DNA from: Trileptium ribeirensis
Lineage: Eukaryota > Nematoda > Enoplea > Enoplida > Thoracostomopsidae
NCBI GenBank assembly: GCA_030248225.1
Contig: JASANE010029006.1
Location: forward strand, 1-64,000
DNA: 64,000 nt
Reading direction: 5' to 3'
Shown here: positions 1-10,960 of the stretch, in pieces
Layout: every line of letters begins with the position of its first letter
How positions within the stretch are numbered: position 1 is the stretch's first letter
The notes under the pieces: model-generated
What the model saw: the letters and a program-made list of their open reading frames with translations, nothing else
What the model was told of the DNA's origin: nothing
The model's database searches: none
Made by a program: the position numbers and the translations under genes

Positions 1-3000
1 TGCTAGGCTACCCCGTCAAAACTTCGAGCATCTAATCCCTGAGTGTTTCTTTTGGACGGCCCACTGTTAAGTCGCTTAAAAAACACAGCCTTCCAGGCCG
101 TTTTAGACACGGTAGAAGACTGTAATAATTTTCATCAAATAGTTTAAGATCCCGCCACAAATTGGCACGATAAAACAAGTCTAATTTTTCCAATGGTCTT
201 CAAGAGACAATGGAGCTACTTTCGACCGGTGCTCCTTCCGTGCTCGCTTCCGAAGTTGTAGCTTGAGTCGAGTTTAAGTCATAGGAAAATATATAAGAAC
301 TACTCTAGGTCACACGACTTAAAGACCCAGTTATTGGGTAGGCAGAGAGAGAGCAGTCCGCTCGGGATGGACGCGGTCATTTGCACGTAGGGAACAATTC
401 AAACAAAAATTTGAGAATGGAACCCCTGACGCTAGCCCCCGAAATTCGAGCTTCTACTCTGAGATTCGTCCCGCTCCGAACAAAAATTTCAGTCAATTAA
501 CCCCAAAAATCCAGACGGGTCTCAGGCCGTTTTAGACACGGTAGAGCACCCCGTCACTCATTTTACAATAGAACAATCATCGATGGGTCGATGCGGCCGC
601 TCCATAGGGAGTGACGTGTCAGGACCTTTCGTGCGTTGTTGTCCCCATTTCTCACGGTTTGCAAATCTGTTAGCCTAACCATGCAGGGGTATCCGAAGTG
701 CTTTTAAGCTTAAATCTCAACCAGTCTCTTTTGGTACTCAAACTGAGCAATTCGTTGAGGGTGCGGCAGCACGTGCCCTGTCCATACTGGCAAATGACTG
801 CGGACCTCCAATTGAATCAAGGCTACTCCAAGGAGTGAATTACCGGACTAGGAAGCGAGACGGAGTCAGCTGCAATCTATAGTTGAGTCAGCTTTTAGGT
901 AAATTCTCGTGCTCGCACCCGTTAGACGAGCGACGGTCCTGAGGAGGACACAAAGTAATTATCGCCCCAGATTTTTCTGTGAAGGAAATTTATCGGCGCG
1001 GGCCCTTAAACCGTTTAGACACGGTGGGCTTCGATATAGCGCCCCGTTTTCATGTAAATCATCGATTCAAAACAGTTTTACAAGGCAAACAAAACTCGGG
1101 AGGCGCAGCAGCGCGTCCCTCTTTTAATAACGATCCGCGTTTTAACCTGACCCTGGCGCACGCAGAGTAGATGACAAACTTTCATTACAAGTAACCAGCA
1201 GCTGACGTCCGGCCTCCAGATAAAGTACGAGATGGAGTATAAGGTGAAAGGAGGTTAATGGCCGGAGAGTGTCCAATGGCCTGGAGCTTTTCCACAGGCA
1301 AGGAAAGTTCATTTTTGCGCCCTGTCAGGCGGGTAAGGCAGCCCTCAGGATACCAAACGTAGGCGCAAGCTGAGCTGATTCTTAGGTAGGCTTAATAAGT
1401 ATTCACATCACCAAGTATTTATACGTTGTAAGGGTGCACTGCGTGGTACCCGCAAGTGTCACCGTATGGAAATAGTTGTGCACGTTATAATTCCATGAGT
1501 GCTTATGTATTACGCGAATAAAATGTTAGAGTGTTCAATAAATATACCTAGCGATATGTTCAATCGGATTTAGGAGTTCCCTTGCAAAGAGAAGAGAGGA
1601 CAAGGTCTCCATTCGGGTCACTACCTGGCAGTTTAATAATCAGGGTCACAGACAAAATAGTCTCGAGGTAGTCCCGCGAACTAAATCAGGCTTTACCCAT
1701 TAAGAAATCGGTAATAGCCTTGGATCAAAATAGGAAAATTCGCTACCATTAAGGACCAAGGATTTAAGTACGATTGAGGGAAAGGCGAGTCAGCCTTATT
1801 ACCTGTGAGCAGGCTTAGGGGTTGACTCTCCCTCAGGGGGACCTTCATGCCATTAGACACGTGGGCCAAAATAGGGGCCAGGCCGAACACCCTGGCTAAC
1901 CCGCCGGCGGCCTGCTAAGCTAAGCGGTTCCCTTAGGTCATCGCATAGATCACCGGGGAGTCGTGGAAGCCGGGGTTGTCCGGGCACCACACTGGGAGAA
2001 ATGGTGGTGCAGCTGGGATCCCTTAGGGCCAGAACTGGTCCTTGTACAGACTCACTGATCGCCACTAAAACCCTGTCGTGACCACAGGATTCTGGAAGAA
2101 TGGTTGAGTACTGAAACACGGAAACCCAGCAAGATAAAACAAACTGATAACTTGAGAGAGCTTGCCTGAAACCAACTGAACACGCCAGAATCAGCTAGAG
2201 AGCGGGAGACCAGTAGGTAACAACCACAATTTTATTGGCGAAGACATAAAGTACAAAACAACAAAGGAAGCATAGGAAAACTGACGAAATTGCACTCAAA
2301 GTCATTAGATTTTATAGTAAAATCGGCCCACGCGCGGAGGCGTCAGAAGTGGACCATTTCGAATTGCATCATGCTTAATTGCATCATATCTTCAGTCAGC
2401 TAGTTACATGATGTAATCGCGTGATTCATGCCAACATCTTGATCAATAGCTATTCACGGAACGTTCAGCAACTGCAATGCATGTTTCACTTGGTAGTTGA
2501 GTTGTCACAGCACATTTAAACGCGAACTTATTTATTAATTCGTCATTGGCTAGGCTATGCCTCCAACTGTCCGTGCCAAAAATATACTCCTATGATGCTC
2601 CAGTTGTTTTATCTTTAGCAAATTATCATGCATGACAAATACAAATCATGCAAAAGCCCTTTCAGCTCTCATTCAGTTCCCCAATTAAAGTCCTATTCCA
2701 GAAATTAAGGAACATGCTGCGGGCTCTGTATTTTTGATTTTATCTTTTTTAAACGATTAAATTTTATCAGGTGAGACTCCTACGTATTCGTTCTAGAAAT
2801 AGCGTAATATTAAATAGTTCCTTCGAATTGGTAGTGACTACCTAAAGTTTTCTCGTTATCTTGACACATGTTCCAACGTTTCGTTGTTAAATGCTGATAT
2901 TTATGGCAACTTAACATTTAATTATTGATTATCATATAAAACATGTCAGCGATCAGAGGTGTCATGGCAAGTCAACTGGTATCGGCGAAGAGAAGCTCTT

Positions 3001-3729
3001 TTAAGAGGCTGTGGGGGCGACGGGGGAAGTCTCCGGTGTAGCCGAAGTTTCGACGGTGGGGAAGTGGTGCAGTGCCCTCCACACCAGAAATAGCGTCTAT
3101 GCGCTTGCGACGCATTCAAGGGAAGGTAATAGAGTGACATCTTCAGCTGGGTACCATAGATTTGGGTGCATCATCCGATGCCTTCAAGGGCGGTAGTCCT
3201 ACCATGAACTCCTGTTTCGACAGGTATGGTATTTACTGAACCTATAATATAAAAATTTACCAAATTTTTGGGTACTAAATTTTTTGCTACCGGATATCTA
3301 GTAAATAATTATATAATACATAAGACTTAGCGCACAATTTGTAAATAACGATGGACTTTTGGTTTTTTATTTGAACGTAAGGGTGGCTAGAACGCTGGTT
3401 TCAAATGTTCGGGAAAATATCATACAGGATACGTCAGGAAATTCTACGGCAGGACCCTAAACAGCAGGTAGTTTTAGGAAGTTAGACGATAGTGTCTGCT
3501 TACTGATGTATAGCATCGCGCTAAACAATACTATTGACGCTTTCTTACGCAGTGATACGTCAATGTCTTTTGACTTCTGAAAATTGCGTGTCCGTAAAGT
3601 CTAAACTAATTTCCAGACGAACAATTTTAAAGTTCACACGCTTAAACATAGTTTTTTGACAAAATACTGCGGTCGTTTCTCAGTGGAAATATCGGGTCGG
3701 CTCAAAAAATAGATTCTGCTAACGCTAAA
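1..3729. other. unassigned DNA, no gene recognised
   Basis: I see no coding region with recognisable motifs here; the open frames are short, overlap on both strands and resemble nothing I know. The first 1.2 kb is less AT-rich than the rest and contains a diverged repeated motif (see separate entry). From about 2.3 kb the sequence becomes AT-rich. A moderately GC-rich island at about 2,945-3,200 has small frames on both strands but no domain signature. Confidence 0.5.
96..1027 (+). repeat. three spaced copies of a 17-20 bp motif
   Basis: The motif ggccgttttagacacggtag occurs at 96-115 and 525-544, and a close variant at 1011-1027. The copies are about 430 and 485 bp apart. Sequence just after the second and third copies is also related (a ccccgt run, then an aatcatcgat word), so these may be diverged tandem units of an old repeat. 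The core has CCGT/ACGG arms. No function is assigned. Confidence 0.5.
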
Positions 3730-3875
3730 ATCTATCCCGACTTAGACTGAAGCTTAGTGTTTGTCTCGTATAAGGACATTTGCTTAGGCTAAGGCTAAGG
3801 CTTGGGCTTAGTATATCGAGAACAGCATGGCCTGCATTTTATTTCCGCCCATAAGGGTTACATGGGCCGAAGCGT
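3730..3875 (+). mobile_element. MITE family A, partial copy (A1)
   Basis: This is a copy of a short interspersed element recognised by GGCTTAG/CTAAGCC words, a central tataaggac-like stretch, a gtatatcgagaac word and the tail ggcctgcattttatttcc. The same blocks recur about twelve times in the window, mostly after 32 kb. The left half is missing or too diverged to follow. Confidence 0.6.
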
Positions 3876-4800
3876 CAAATACAATCGACCTGGATATATT
3901 GTTTTCTTCGTATCGATGATGTAAAAGGTTAAATGATCATAGCTAGTGGTTTTGGACTAGCACACCGTATTGGCCGTTGTTTTTGAGGGTGTCGGGGGTC
4001 CCGTAGGCTACGAAGGGGTTCTTGGGGTTTCCCCCAAATATTTCGTTTATCAAAATTTTGAAACTTACTTCCTTTTTAGTCTCTAATTTGCATGTTGTAG
4101 TCTAATAGCTATGTATAGTTAAGGATTTTGTTTTGTTTTTCAAGTCAGCCTAGTATGAGTTCGGAGGATCGCGGATCGAATTATTTGGTTCTGATTAACA
4201 CTTTTTCGTACATAATCACGCGTTGTTTTAATGTTTACCTAGCTAATACTTTTCGATTTTAGTTTTTGTATTCTTGGTTTGCGATGATCGGAAGCTGTTT
4301 AGAGTGCACTGATGAGTGTATGTGTGTGCCTGAAGTATTGATTACTGATTATTGATCTACAGCAGTCTTACAGGAAACGTGCTTACACTCGGCCCTTATG
4401 CCCAGTAGATTAGTAACTTGGCATTTCGGAAACGCCTATACTCCGGTTTCCTTTTCTTTTCGGAATTGACAGAATTGGTTCTTTGCTCGAAAGCGCAAAG
4501 AATGTGTGTCCTGTTACGTGATCTGTTAGACTAGATTGAAGAAAGGCCTAATTTTAGAGAAAAACCGTGAATGGCGAAACAAATAAGTAACCCTATTTCT
4601 AATAGTGTTTTATTTAGTAATATTACTTTTCCATATAAAATAGTGGAAGCGGCTATAAGTTTAATAGGGGCGGTAGTTAGTAGAAACGTATTAGGCTTAG
4701 TAATACTTTAAAAATTTCGGCCCTTTTTGTGTCGCGTGAGTGGAAACCAGGGCGAGAGTGCAGGCGGGACTCGAAAATATTTGTAGTGTAACTGCGTCGT
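3876..4800. other. AT-rich stretch without genes
   Basis: No coding motif, RNA gene or repeat boundary was recognised. Short frames occur on both strands with no family resemblance. Confidence 0.4.
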
Positions 4801-4804
4801 CTGG

Positions 4805-5111
4805 CATCCGTCCGGGGTCGTCGACGTGGGAGCATTATTCTTGAGTAGACCGGGCGAGTAAGGCGACTGGTTCGGATGACCGAAAACTTGAGCATCAGCA
4901 TCTTACCTAAATACCAGTATCGTCATCCGTCGGGGGCATACGCTGAGCAAACTTCAACTGCATAGTAGTCGACCGGTACTGTACAGTTCAAATAACGTGA
5001 TCTGACTTCCGTCCGGGGTCGGCCTGTGTAATATAACTGGCACTATTAGCGTAAATATAAGGCCTAGGTTGAGGTAATTACATAATCGCATGGAACACTT
5101 TCCGTCCGGGA
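4805..5111 (+). repeat. four spaced CCGTCCGGGG motifs upstream of the 5' LTR
   Basis: Close variants of catccgtccggggtc lie at 4805-4819, 4924-4938, 5006-5020 and 5098-5111. A further copy lies at 19,663-19,680, about 250 bp upstream of the 3' LTR TATA box, and another at 18,225-18,238 inside ORF3. The placement before both LTR promoters suggests a repeated U3 or enhancer-like element, but the sequence between the motif and TATA does not match between the two ends, so this is inference. Confidence 0.4.
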
Positions 5112-5389
5112 GTGTGTTGTGTTAAAACCATAACGTTAGTAACGTAACAGACAAAATAAACCATATATACCCACTATCGCTCAAGTGTAACCTTTATCAA
5201 TGGCTTTGATAACTTAGGGATAAGGACTAGGTCAAGTATTCGGTAGCTATAACTTAACCTAAGAACAAAAGTACTAGATAGGGATTATCGAGAGTACCGA
5301 ATTCAGTGGCCGAAGTGCATAGTGAAAGTGAAACGTCAGACTGCAAATCGAGTATCAGACTGTGCAATAGTAAGAGTCAGACTGTACAA

Positions 5390-5806
5390 GGAAACCGGTG
5401 GTATATAAGCGTGAGCTGAAAGCAATCTAATACTAAAGAAAGTACCTCCGTTTTGGTGGCGAGAACTCAATCAACCGTTAGTGAAAAACTAGTGCGAAGC
5501 CGGTCTGAGTTAAGTAAAGGTACTAAAGAACAGTGTCGAGGCTTTTCGAAATCAAGCATATATTGGAAAGGATACGTATTTCTTAAACAGTTGTCAAAAC
5601 TAGTGCCAAAAGTGATCGACGGTGTTATCAATGCCTAACGTTTTATCGTTCGTGATAAACATTCTATATCCGTGTTTGTTGTCAAGATATCTGGAACTCG
5701 AGCACGTAGAGCCGAGCAAGACCACGCTGCAACGGAAAATATAAGGCACTAGAGTCGCTCACGAAAGAAAGGCGCGCTCCATACTAAGTGTCCCACCGGC
5801 ATTATA
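5390..5806 (+). repeat. 5' LTR (homologous part)
   Basis: The sequence from gaaaccggtg and a TATA box through gtgagctgaaa, ctggaactcgag, ataaggcact, cgctcacgaaa and cccaccggcatt is shared in the same order with 19,912-20,336. Sequence upstream of the TATA box is not alignable between the two ends apart from a CCGTCCGGG motif, so the true 5' limit could lie upstream, perhaps near 4.8 kb. The poly(A)-signal position that reads AATAAA in the 3' LTR is changed to GATAAA here. Confidence 0.75.
5402..5409 (+). promoter_or_regulatory. TATA box of the 5' LTR
   Basis: TATATAAG lies in the best-conserved LTR block and aligns with TATAAG at 19,924-19,929, both followed by gtgagctgaaa. Position and conservation fit the U3 promoter of an LTR retroelement. 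Confidence 0.6.
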
Positions 5807-5823
5807 CTGGCCACACGTAGAAC
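5807..5823 (+). other. candidate primer-binding site
   Basis: TGGCCACACGTAGAACC begins with the TGG expected opposite a tRNA 3' CCA. It is matched at 20,337-20,353 by TGGCCACACCTCGAACC after the other LTR. The preceding cccaccggcatt block is shared, but the LTR does not end in the usual CA, so both the boundary and the primer identity are uncertain. Confidence 0.35.
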
Positions 5824-6140
5824 CGACAATCTTTTGGTGACGAATCCCGTCCTCCTTTAAGTACCTATAACCGACATAAAGAAAATTCCTCATCCAACTC
5901 CTACCACTTTGGAACTTTAAAAATATAACATGCTGGCCATGATGCTGTGTAAAAGTGGGACAGTTTGAAGATAAAATAAAATTGGTCAGTATTTTTCGAA
6001 AACCCAAAAAGCAACCCCCATTGACCGTAAATTGGACAGAAGCCAAAATAAAATAAGGATTAGTTATATTGTATCAGGAACTAGTAGTCCTTATAACCAG
6101 GACGTTTTTACGTAAGCCTGTTTAAATTCTAAACTATTAA
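5824..6140 (+). other. 5' leader of the retroelement
   Basis: The first 80-90 bases are alignable with the leader after the 3' LTR (shared cgaatcccgtcc and a tttaa-tacc-tata/gata segment). The rest, including a stretch near 5,905-6,000, has no counterpart there and may be a small insertion. I see no conserved coding sequence. Confidence 0.5.
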
Positions 6141-6829
6141 ATGCCACTTCAGAGGACACCACCGAATGCAGCAGCTCCGAAAGAATCGACGATGGAAGAA
6201 AAGAACGTCCAAAACGGGAAACCGATGACGAAAAACCAGAATATAACACAAGAACCAAAAGAACTAACTCGAAAACCAGAACGGAGTATAACTACAGCAA
6301 GAAGAACTACAGCAACAACAAAACGGAAGAAACTTACAAAAAACGTACACCGAAACGTTTCAAGAAGAAACAAGTATTGACGAACTATTCACAACAATGG
6401 AAGAACGGGAAAAAGAAACCCGAAAAATGATGCAAGTACTCTAACAACAAAAAGAAAGGCAATTGCAGTTCATAAAGAAGCATGCAACTTTGACCAAAGA
6501 ACTGCAACAATTATGCCAGAGTTTCGACCAAAACGAATCGCAGATTCCACCGGCACAACCAAGAAAACATTCACAAATGCCGATGAGGATGAAGGAATCG
6601 AAATGTGGCAAGATAACGTAAGTCAACGAAGACCCTTCAACCGAGGCCAAGTATGGACGGTACCGAACAATGAAAAAGAATCGGAGCAAGAACAATCGAT
6701 AATGATTATGGATAACGACCAAGAAACAATCGGTGCAATAAGAAGTACAGTCGAAATCTACGAGCAACAAAAGTCGAGTAGAAACGAAGAGAATAGACAA
6801 TAATCGGTGAATATCGAACGCAATTCAAT
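6141..6829 (+). pseudogene. gag N-terminal region, basic and Q/E-rich
   Basis: Two open segments (about 6,141-6,380 and 6,513-6,803) in neighbouring frames encode a Lys/Arg/Thr-rich stretch followed by an acidic, Gln-rich stretch. The frame is interrupted between them. No known domain is seen. Composition, plus-strand A-richness and position between the leader and the repeat-bearing gag suggest this is the N-terminus of the same polyprotein. The opposite-strand frames over this region are mirror artefacts of the A-rich coding strand. Confidence 0.5.
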
Positions 6830-6850
6830 GTAATCGGTGCAAGTCAAGAG

Positions 6851-7480
6851 CGATCCAATGTAAATCGCGACGAACCCAACTTAAACTACAATCAATTCGG
6901 TGCAATCATAGAACGAACCGGTGCAAAATCAATACGACCCAACGCAAGCCAAGACCAATTTGACGTTAATTACGACTCATTCGGTGTAATTAACGACCAT
7001 CCTAGAACAACTCTAACACGACTCAGTACAAACCGAGATCAAAGCGCCACGAACCATGTTCAATTCGGTGCGAATAACGATCAATTCGGTGCAAAGAAAG
7101 ACCAATTCGGTGCAACCCAAACGCGACTTAACGTGAACCGAGATCAACCCGAGACAAATTGCGATCAAACCGGTACGAATAAAGAACAAACCGGTGCAAG
7201 TCAAAACCGATTTAACGCAAAAGGTGATCAAACCGACATAGATTACGGTCAACTCGGTGTAATTCAAATGCATACCGATGCAAACCCGGAACAATTCGGT
7301 GCAAATTACAATGAACTTGTTGCAAACCAGTATCGAATCGGCATGAATTAAATGCGATGCGACACAAACCGAGACCAAATTGACATGATTCACGAACAAT
7401 TCGATACAAATCAAGAGCAATTCGGTGCAATACAAGATCGAACCGGAGCAAATAAAGAACGAACCGGTGTATTTCAAACG
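6851..7480 (+). repeat. thirty tandem 21-bp units encoding a seven-residue repeat in gag
   Basis: The segment divides into thirty consecutive 21-bp units with no net length change, each beginning mostly with CAA or CGA and many containing TTCGGTGCAA or ACCGGTGCAA. The units read as a seven-residue motif close to Q/R-F/T-G-A-N-x-D/E. One more recognisable unit precedes it at 6,830-6,850. Units have diverged at many positions (two carry an early PNxN variant, one has a stop near 7,349) yet the 21-bp phase is preserved over 630 bp. Preserved phase despite divergence suggests past selection on a reading frame rather than recent slippage. The repeat lies directly upstream of the gag capsid-like region and belongs to the same polyprotein. 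Confidence 0.9.
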
Positions 7481-8272
7481 ATGAACACAAGAAATCAACT
7501 ACAGGTTCCTAGTGCGACAACGAGTTTCGGTGCAACCCAAAGCACAAGTGGATGTAACCAAGCGCAAGCTCCATACGTGACGACGAATTGCGGAGCTTAT
7601 CAAACGATGAGCACATGGAAATAAGTGCAACAAATAGCAATCGGTGCAATACAACGCGACGCGTATGGACACTACGGTGCAACGCTCATGGTACCACAGT
7701 ACAATCAAATCCCAATTGCGGGAAGCAATTCAATGATTAATCCCGGAGCACCATTGGCAACAACAACACCTTATGTATGCCAGTACCATCAACCACAACA
7801 AGCAATAACAACGAGCCAAATCATGAATCAAGTACAAGAAGTACAACAGAACAACGACTTGATGACGAAAATGATTGAAGCATTGATCAAGATGGCAACT
7901 GAAGAAACGCCACAAGTTCCGAGCACGACACAACAAACAATCGATCAAGCAATCATGGTCAAGATGGAGAATGAAGTTCGAAATCTACAGCCATACAAGG
8001 GCGAGTCAAGCTTCGAGAAATTTCGAAAAGAACTTGAGAAAGCGTTGGCTCAAGACGAAATAGATGGCGAGCAAGAGAAGCTAAGAGGTCTGAAGGCTAA
8101 GATGCGCGGAAAAGCGGAAGAATACTTGGAAGTCTTGACGCTTGAGAAGGCCGAAGAACTCAGTAATTACAACGAACTGGTGATCTCGTCCAAGGAAAGA
8201 TTTGACGTGCCGAAGACGTTGACGAACCACATGATTAAGCTACAAAGTCTACGGCAAATGGGACTTCGTTGA
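7481..8272 (+). pseudogene. gag capsid-like region
   Basis: After the 21-bp array come two related blocks of about 20 residues (ATTSFGATQ and VTTNCGAYQ), a stop near 7,622, and then a frame of 215 codons. Its second half has the composition and spacing of a retrotransposon gag/capsid domain: a YKGESSFEKFRKELEKAL segment, then a charged helical stretch (GLKAKMRGKAEEYLEVLTLEKAEEL). The same region is recognisable in the second copy at 21.19-21.7 kb, which confirms it as an element protein. Gag would form the virus-like particle. The closing codons are disrupted by a frameshift near 8,270. Confidence 0.75.
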
Positions 8273-9150
8273 TGGACTACGGGTCTATCCAGCAAGACAC
8301 TTGACCACGAAAGGTACACCCGAACCAATTGTTGAAGAAGTCCTTAAGTCCGTGTTGATTACCGGGTTAAAAAACGAGACCCGAAACCGATTATGCGTGA
8401 CAAAGGAAGAAATCTTCGCAACATTGACAGAGAAAGCCGAGGCGGTGGAGAACCTCGACCAACAATGACTCAAGGATTGGAAGGTATGAGCGAACAACGA
8501 CCAAGATTTCGAGAGATCCAATCCAACCGAACGTCAACCAAACGAACCAAGTACAAGCCAACAGATTTGGCGACCGAATGTACAAAGAACACAACTACAG
8601 TGGCAACAACAACCGTGGAAGAATCGACCGTTGCAAGCACAACAACCACAACAGCAACAAGTTGCACAACCGGGGATAACGGCGAAACCAATAATTCCAA
8701 TGCAAACCGGGATGACTTACCAACAACCAATGCATCCGTACTATGGACAAGCGTGAATGTAACAAACGATGCAACCTATGCAAGAACCGCAACGATCGAT
8801 GCAACCGCAAATGAATTGGCGACAACAAAGAATGCCAATAACGGTGGAAAATCAACGGTTGGGCCACAGAACGGAACGACGTGCTTTAAGAAACACGGGA
8901 CAAAGTATAAGAGAAACCCGAACGGAAAATCAACAACAGAATCGAAACCGATATCGAATACTGTCAAGTCGACCGAATCAATCAAACGAGACGATGAACA
9001 ATCGACCATCAAAAGCGAGCGGAGTAGACAGAAAAGAGAATACTCAAAAGGAGTTAGAGAAAATAGAAGATATATGCGCAGGCGAAAAGAAAGAAACGTT
9101 CATGGAAATGAACCAAGTGGATCAATCGGAAGAACGCAAACCGTGCAGAG
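8273..9150 (+). pseudogene. gag C-terminal / nucleocapsid region, frameshifted
   Basis: The continuation of gag is scattered over three frames: a TLTEKAEAVENLD segment near 8,430, a Gln/Pro-rich stretch ending MHPYYG near 8,745, and a degraded zinc-knuckle area near 8,830-8,880. The second copy shows the same PYYG stretch followed by an NNCGKLGHRT knuckle, which identifies this region as nucleocapsid. In the present copy the Cys residues are lost but LGHRTERR remains. The long Thr-rich frame over 8,393-9,181 is an out-of-frame reading of the Gln-rich sequence. Confidence 0.55.
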
Positions 9151-9490
9151 ATCCGACAGGCCTGTCAAGGTACTACATTAGTGCATACCTAGAAGGAAAC
9201 AAGAAGCTCCGAGTTTTGGTCGATACGGGATCGCAAATAACGATCATTAGCGAAGAACAATAGGAAAGACATTTCAAGCATCTACCGCTCAAAGAAACCG
9301 CACTATGCGCTGTTGGATTGAATGGGGATCTAACAGAAAGAGCGGTAGGATACTTCTTCGTACAAGTCCATCTCGAAAAGAAAGTACGGAAAATACGGTT
9401 CATCGTAATCAAGAACTTTCCGAAAGTTGCGATATATGGACACGATTTCTTGGCAGCGTTTGGTGATCGATTATCAAGAACTACGAATCA
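9151..9490 (+). pseudogene. retropepsin-like aspartic protease
   Basis: The motif LVDTGSQITII near 9,217-9,250 is the retropepsin active site (D-T/S-G). About 65 codons later, in a shifted frame, VAIYGHDFLAAFG (about 9,427-9,466) matches the second conserved block, usually ILGxDFL. Retropepsins cleave the gag-pol polyprotein and act as dimers, and the length between motifs fits one domain. There is a stop at about 9,261 and a frameshift between the two motifs, so the domain is inactive in this copy. It follows gag with no gap and precedes the PR-RT linker, the normal Ty3/gypsy order. Confidence 0.8.
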
Positions 9491-10032
9491 AGATGAACGA
9501 TCAACCGATACCACATTGTTGGAGAACTGACGAAATGGGATCGATCAGTCGAGAAGATGACCATCATATGGAAATCTGCAAGTGTTCGTATAGACAAGTG
9601 ATTCCACCATGGTCAGCGAAGTTCATCGAAATGAAGATCCCGGAAGGAACAAAAGAAGGTGACACGGTAGTGGTGGAACCCTTGTTGAAGACCAACAATG
9701 GATTGACAATAGCGAATAGTATCGCCAAGGTGGAAGAAGGCAACATCATGATACCGGTGTGCAACCTAAACACAGTCGAGATGGAGATAATTGAAGATCA
9801 ACCATTGGTACGGAAAGTCGAAGACACGATCGTGAAAACAGTGGTTGATGAAGAGAAAGCACAAAGAGCGATTGACCGGTTTAAGCAAAAAGAAATAAAG
9901 AATCAAGCAAGAAAACAAGAAAATGAGTCAGAATGGATTACAGTTGGAAAAAGAGGAAAACCGATAATCAAATCATGGACCGGAGAAATTCAAATAAGGA
10001 ATCCACAAACGATATCACTTGTGAATATGTAA
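9491..10032 (+). pseudogene. protease-RT linker of pol
   Basis: A 201-codon frame holds the segment typical between gypsy protease and RT: IPPWSAKFIEMKIPEG, then VVEPLLKTNNGLTIANSIAKV, IPVCNLNTVEMEI, and a charged Lys/Glu-rich tail. Such linkers have no known catalytic role; the IPP/GLTIA/IPVxN pattern is family-typical. The frame is open except at its ends, so this is one of the better-preserved parts of pol. Confidence 0.65.
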
Positions 10033-10089
10033 CTCCATGAATGAAAGAAAGAACAACGACGGTTCAACATCGGGCAATTCCAAGAACAA

Positions 10090-10960
10090 GTGATACGCCA
10101 AACCGAGCATACGAACAGTATTGAACTGCCTGCCGAAATCGATTTGGAGAAATTCGTTACGGATGAGGAAGGAAAGGCGTACTTAGCAACAGTACTTCAC
10201 AACTACCAAGACGTCTTTTCGACATCGGGATCAATACGCAAGTGGAACACTACATCCAAACCAGGGTCGAGAAACCGGTGCAACAACCAATGGGACGTCT
10301 ACCGTACGTGGACTGAAGTCAAGCAAGCAAGCAAGTTCAACAGATGTTGGATCAAGGAGTGATCAGAAGATCCTATTGTCCATGGGCATCACCAATCGTA
10401 TTGACCGACAAAAAGGACGGATCAAAAAGATTCTGTGCCGATTACAGAATGCTCAACTCAATCATAAAGCGTGGTAGTTTTCCGTTACCACGAATCGACG
10501 AGATGTTGGACGCGTTACGCGGAGCGAAGTATTTTTCAACCTTGCACCTCAAGTCGGGATACAGGCAAGTCCCGATGAACAAGCAAGCTGAAGAAAAGAC
10601 CGCGTTCATTTGCCACGACGGTCTATTCGACTTCAATGTCATGCCTTTTGGATTGACAAACGCTCCTGCAACATTTCAAAGAATGATGCAATTGATTTTG
10701 GTTCCTAAAGGAATCGTGGTTATGCTACCTCGGTGATATAATATTTTCAACGTCATACTGGGGCCATATATACGACATTAGCCATATATTACAGCGTCTT
10801 CGCGAAGCGAACCTCATAACAAATGGGTCAAAGTGCGAATTCTTGAAAGAATAAATTTCATTCCTGGGATACATCGTGTCGAACAAAAAAATTTCAACGG
10901 ACCCTGGAAAGATCGAGAAGATACAGAATTTCTCGAAACCGAAGACGGTGACGCAACTCA
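10090..10960 (+). pseudogene. Ty3/gypsy reverse transcriptase, active site altered
   Basis: The RT starts with the lead-in LDQGVIRRSYCPWASPIVLTDKKDG and has the palm/finger blocks FCADYRMLNSI, FPLPRIDEMLDALRGAKYFSTL, GYRQVPM, TAFICHDGLFDFNVMPFGLTNAPATFQRMM. The next conserved block should be YxDD; at about 10,723-10,737 the sequence reads YLGD in the continuing frame, so one catalytic Asp has become Gly. The frame then runs IIFSTSYWGH and CEFLKE, and into the thumb/connection (FLGYI, KIEKIQNFSKPKTV). Frameshifts occur near 10,255 and 10,720 and there is a stop near 10,850. RT would synthesise element cDNA. This copy cannot. Confidence 0.92.

Noticed and set aside
7013..7498. Long minus-strand frames over the gag repeat
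   Set aside because: They are antisense readings of the 21-bp units (Cys/Leu/Ile-rich repeats). The plus strand carries the conserved retroelement order.
8393..9181. 262-codon Thr/Asn-rich frame
   Set aside because: It is an out-of-frame reading of the Gln/Pro-rich gag tail. The second copy supports the other frame (PYYG, zinc knuckle).
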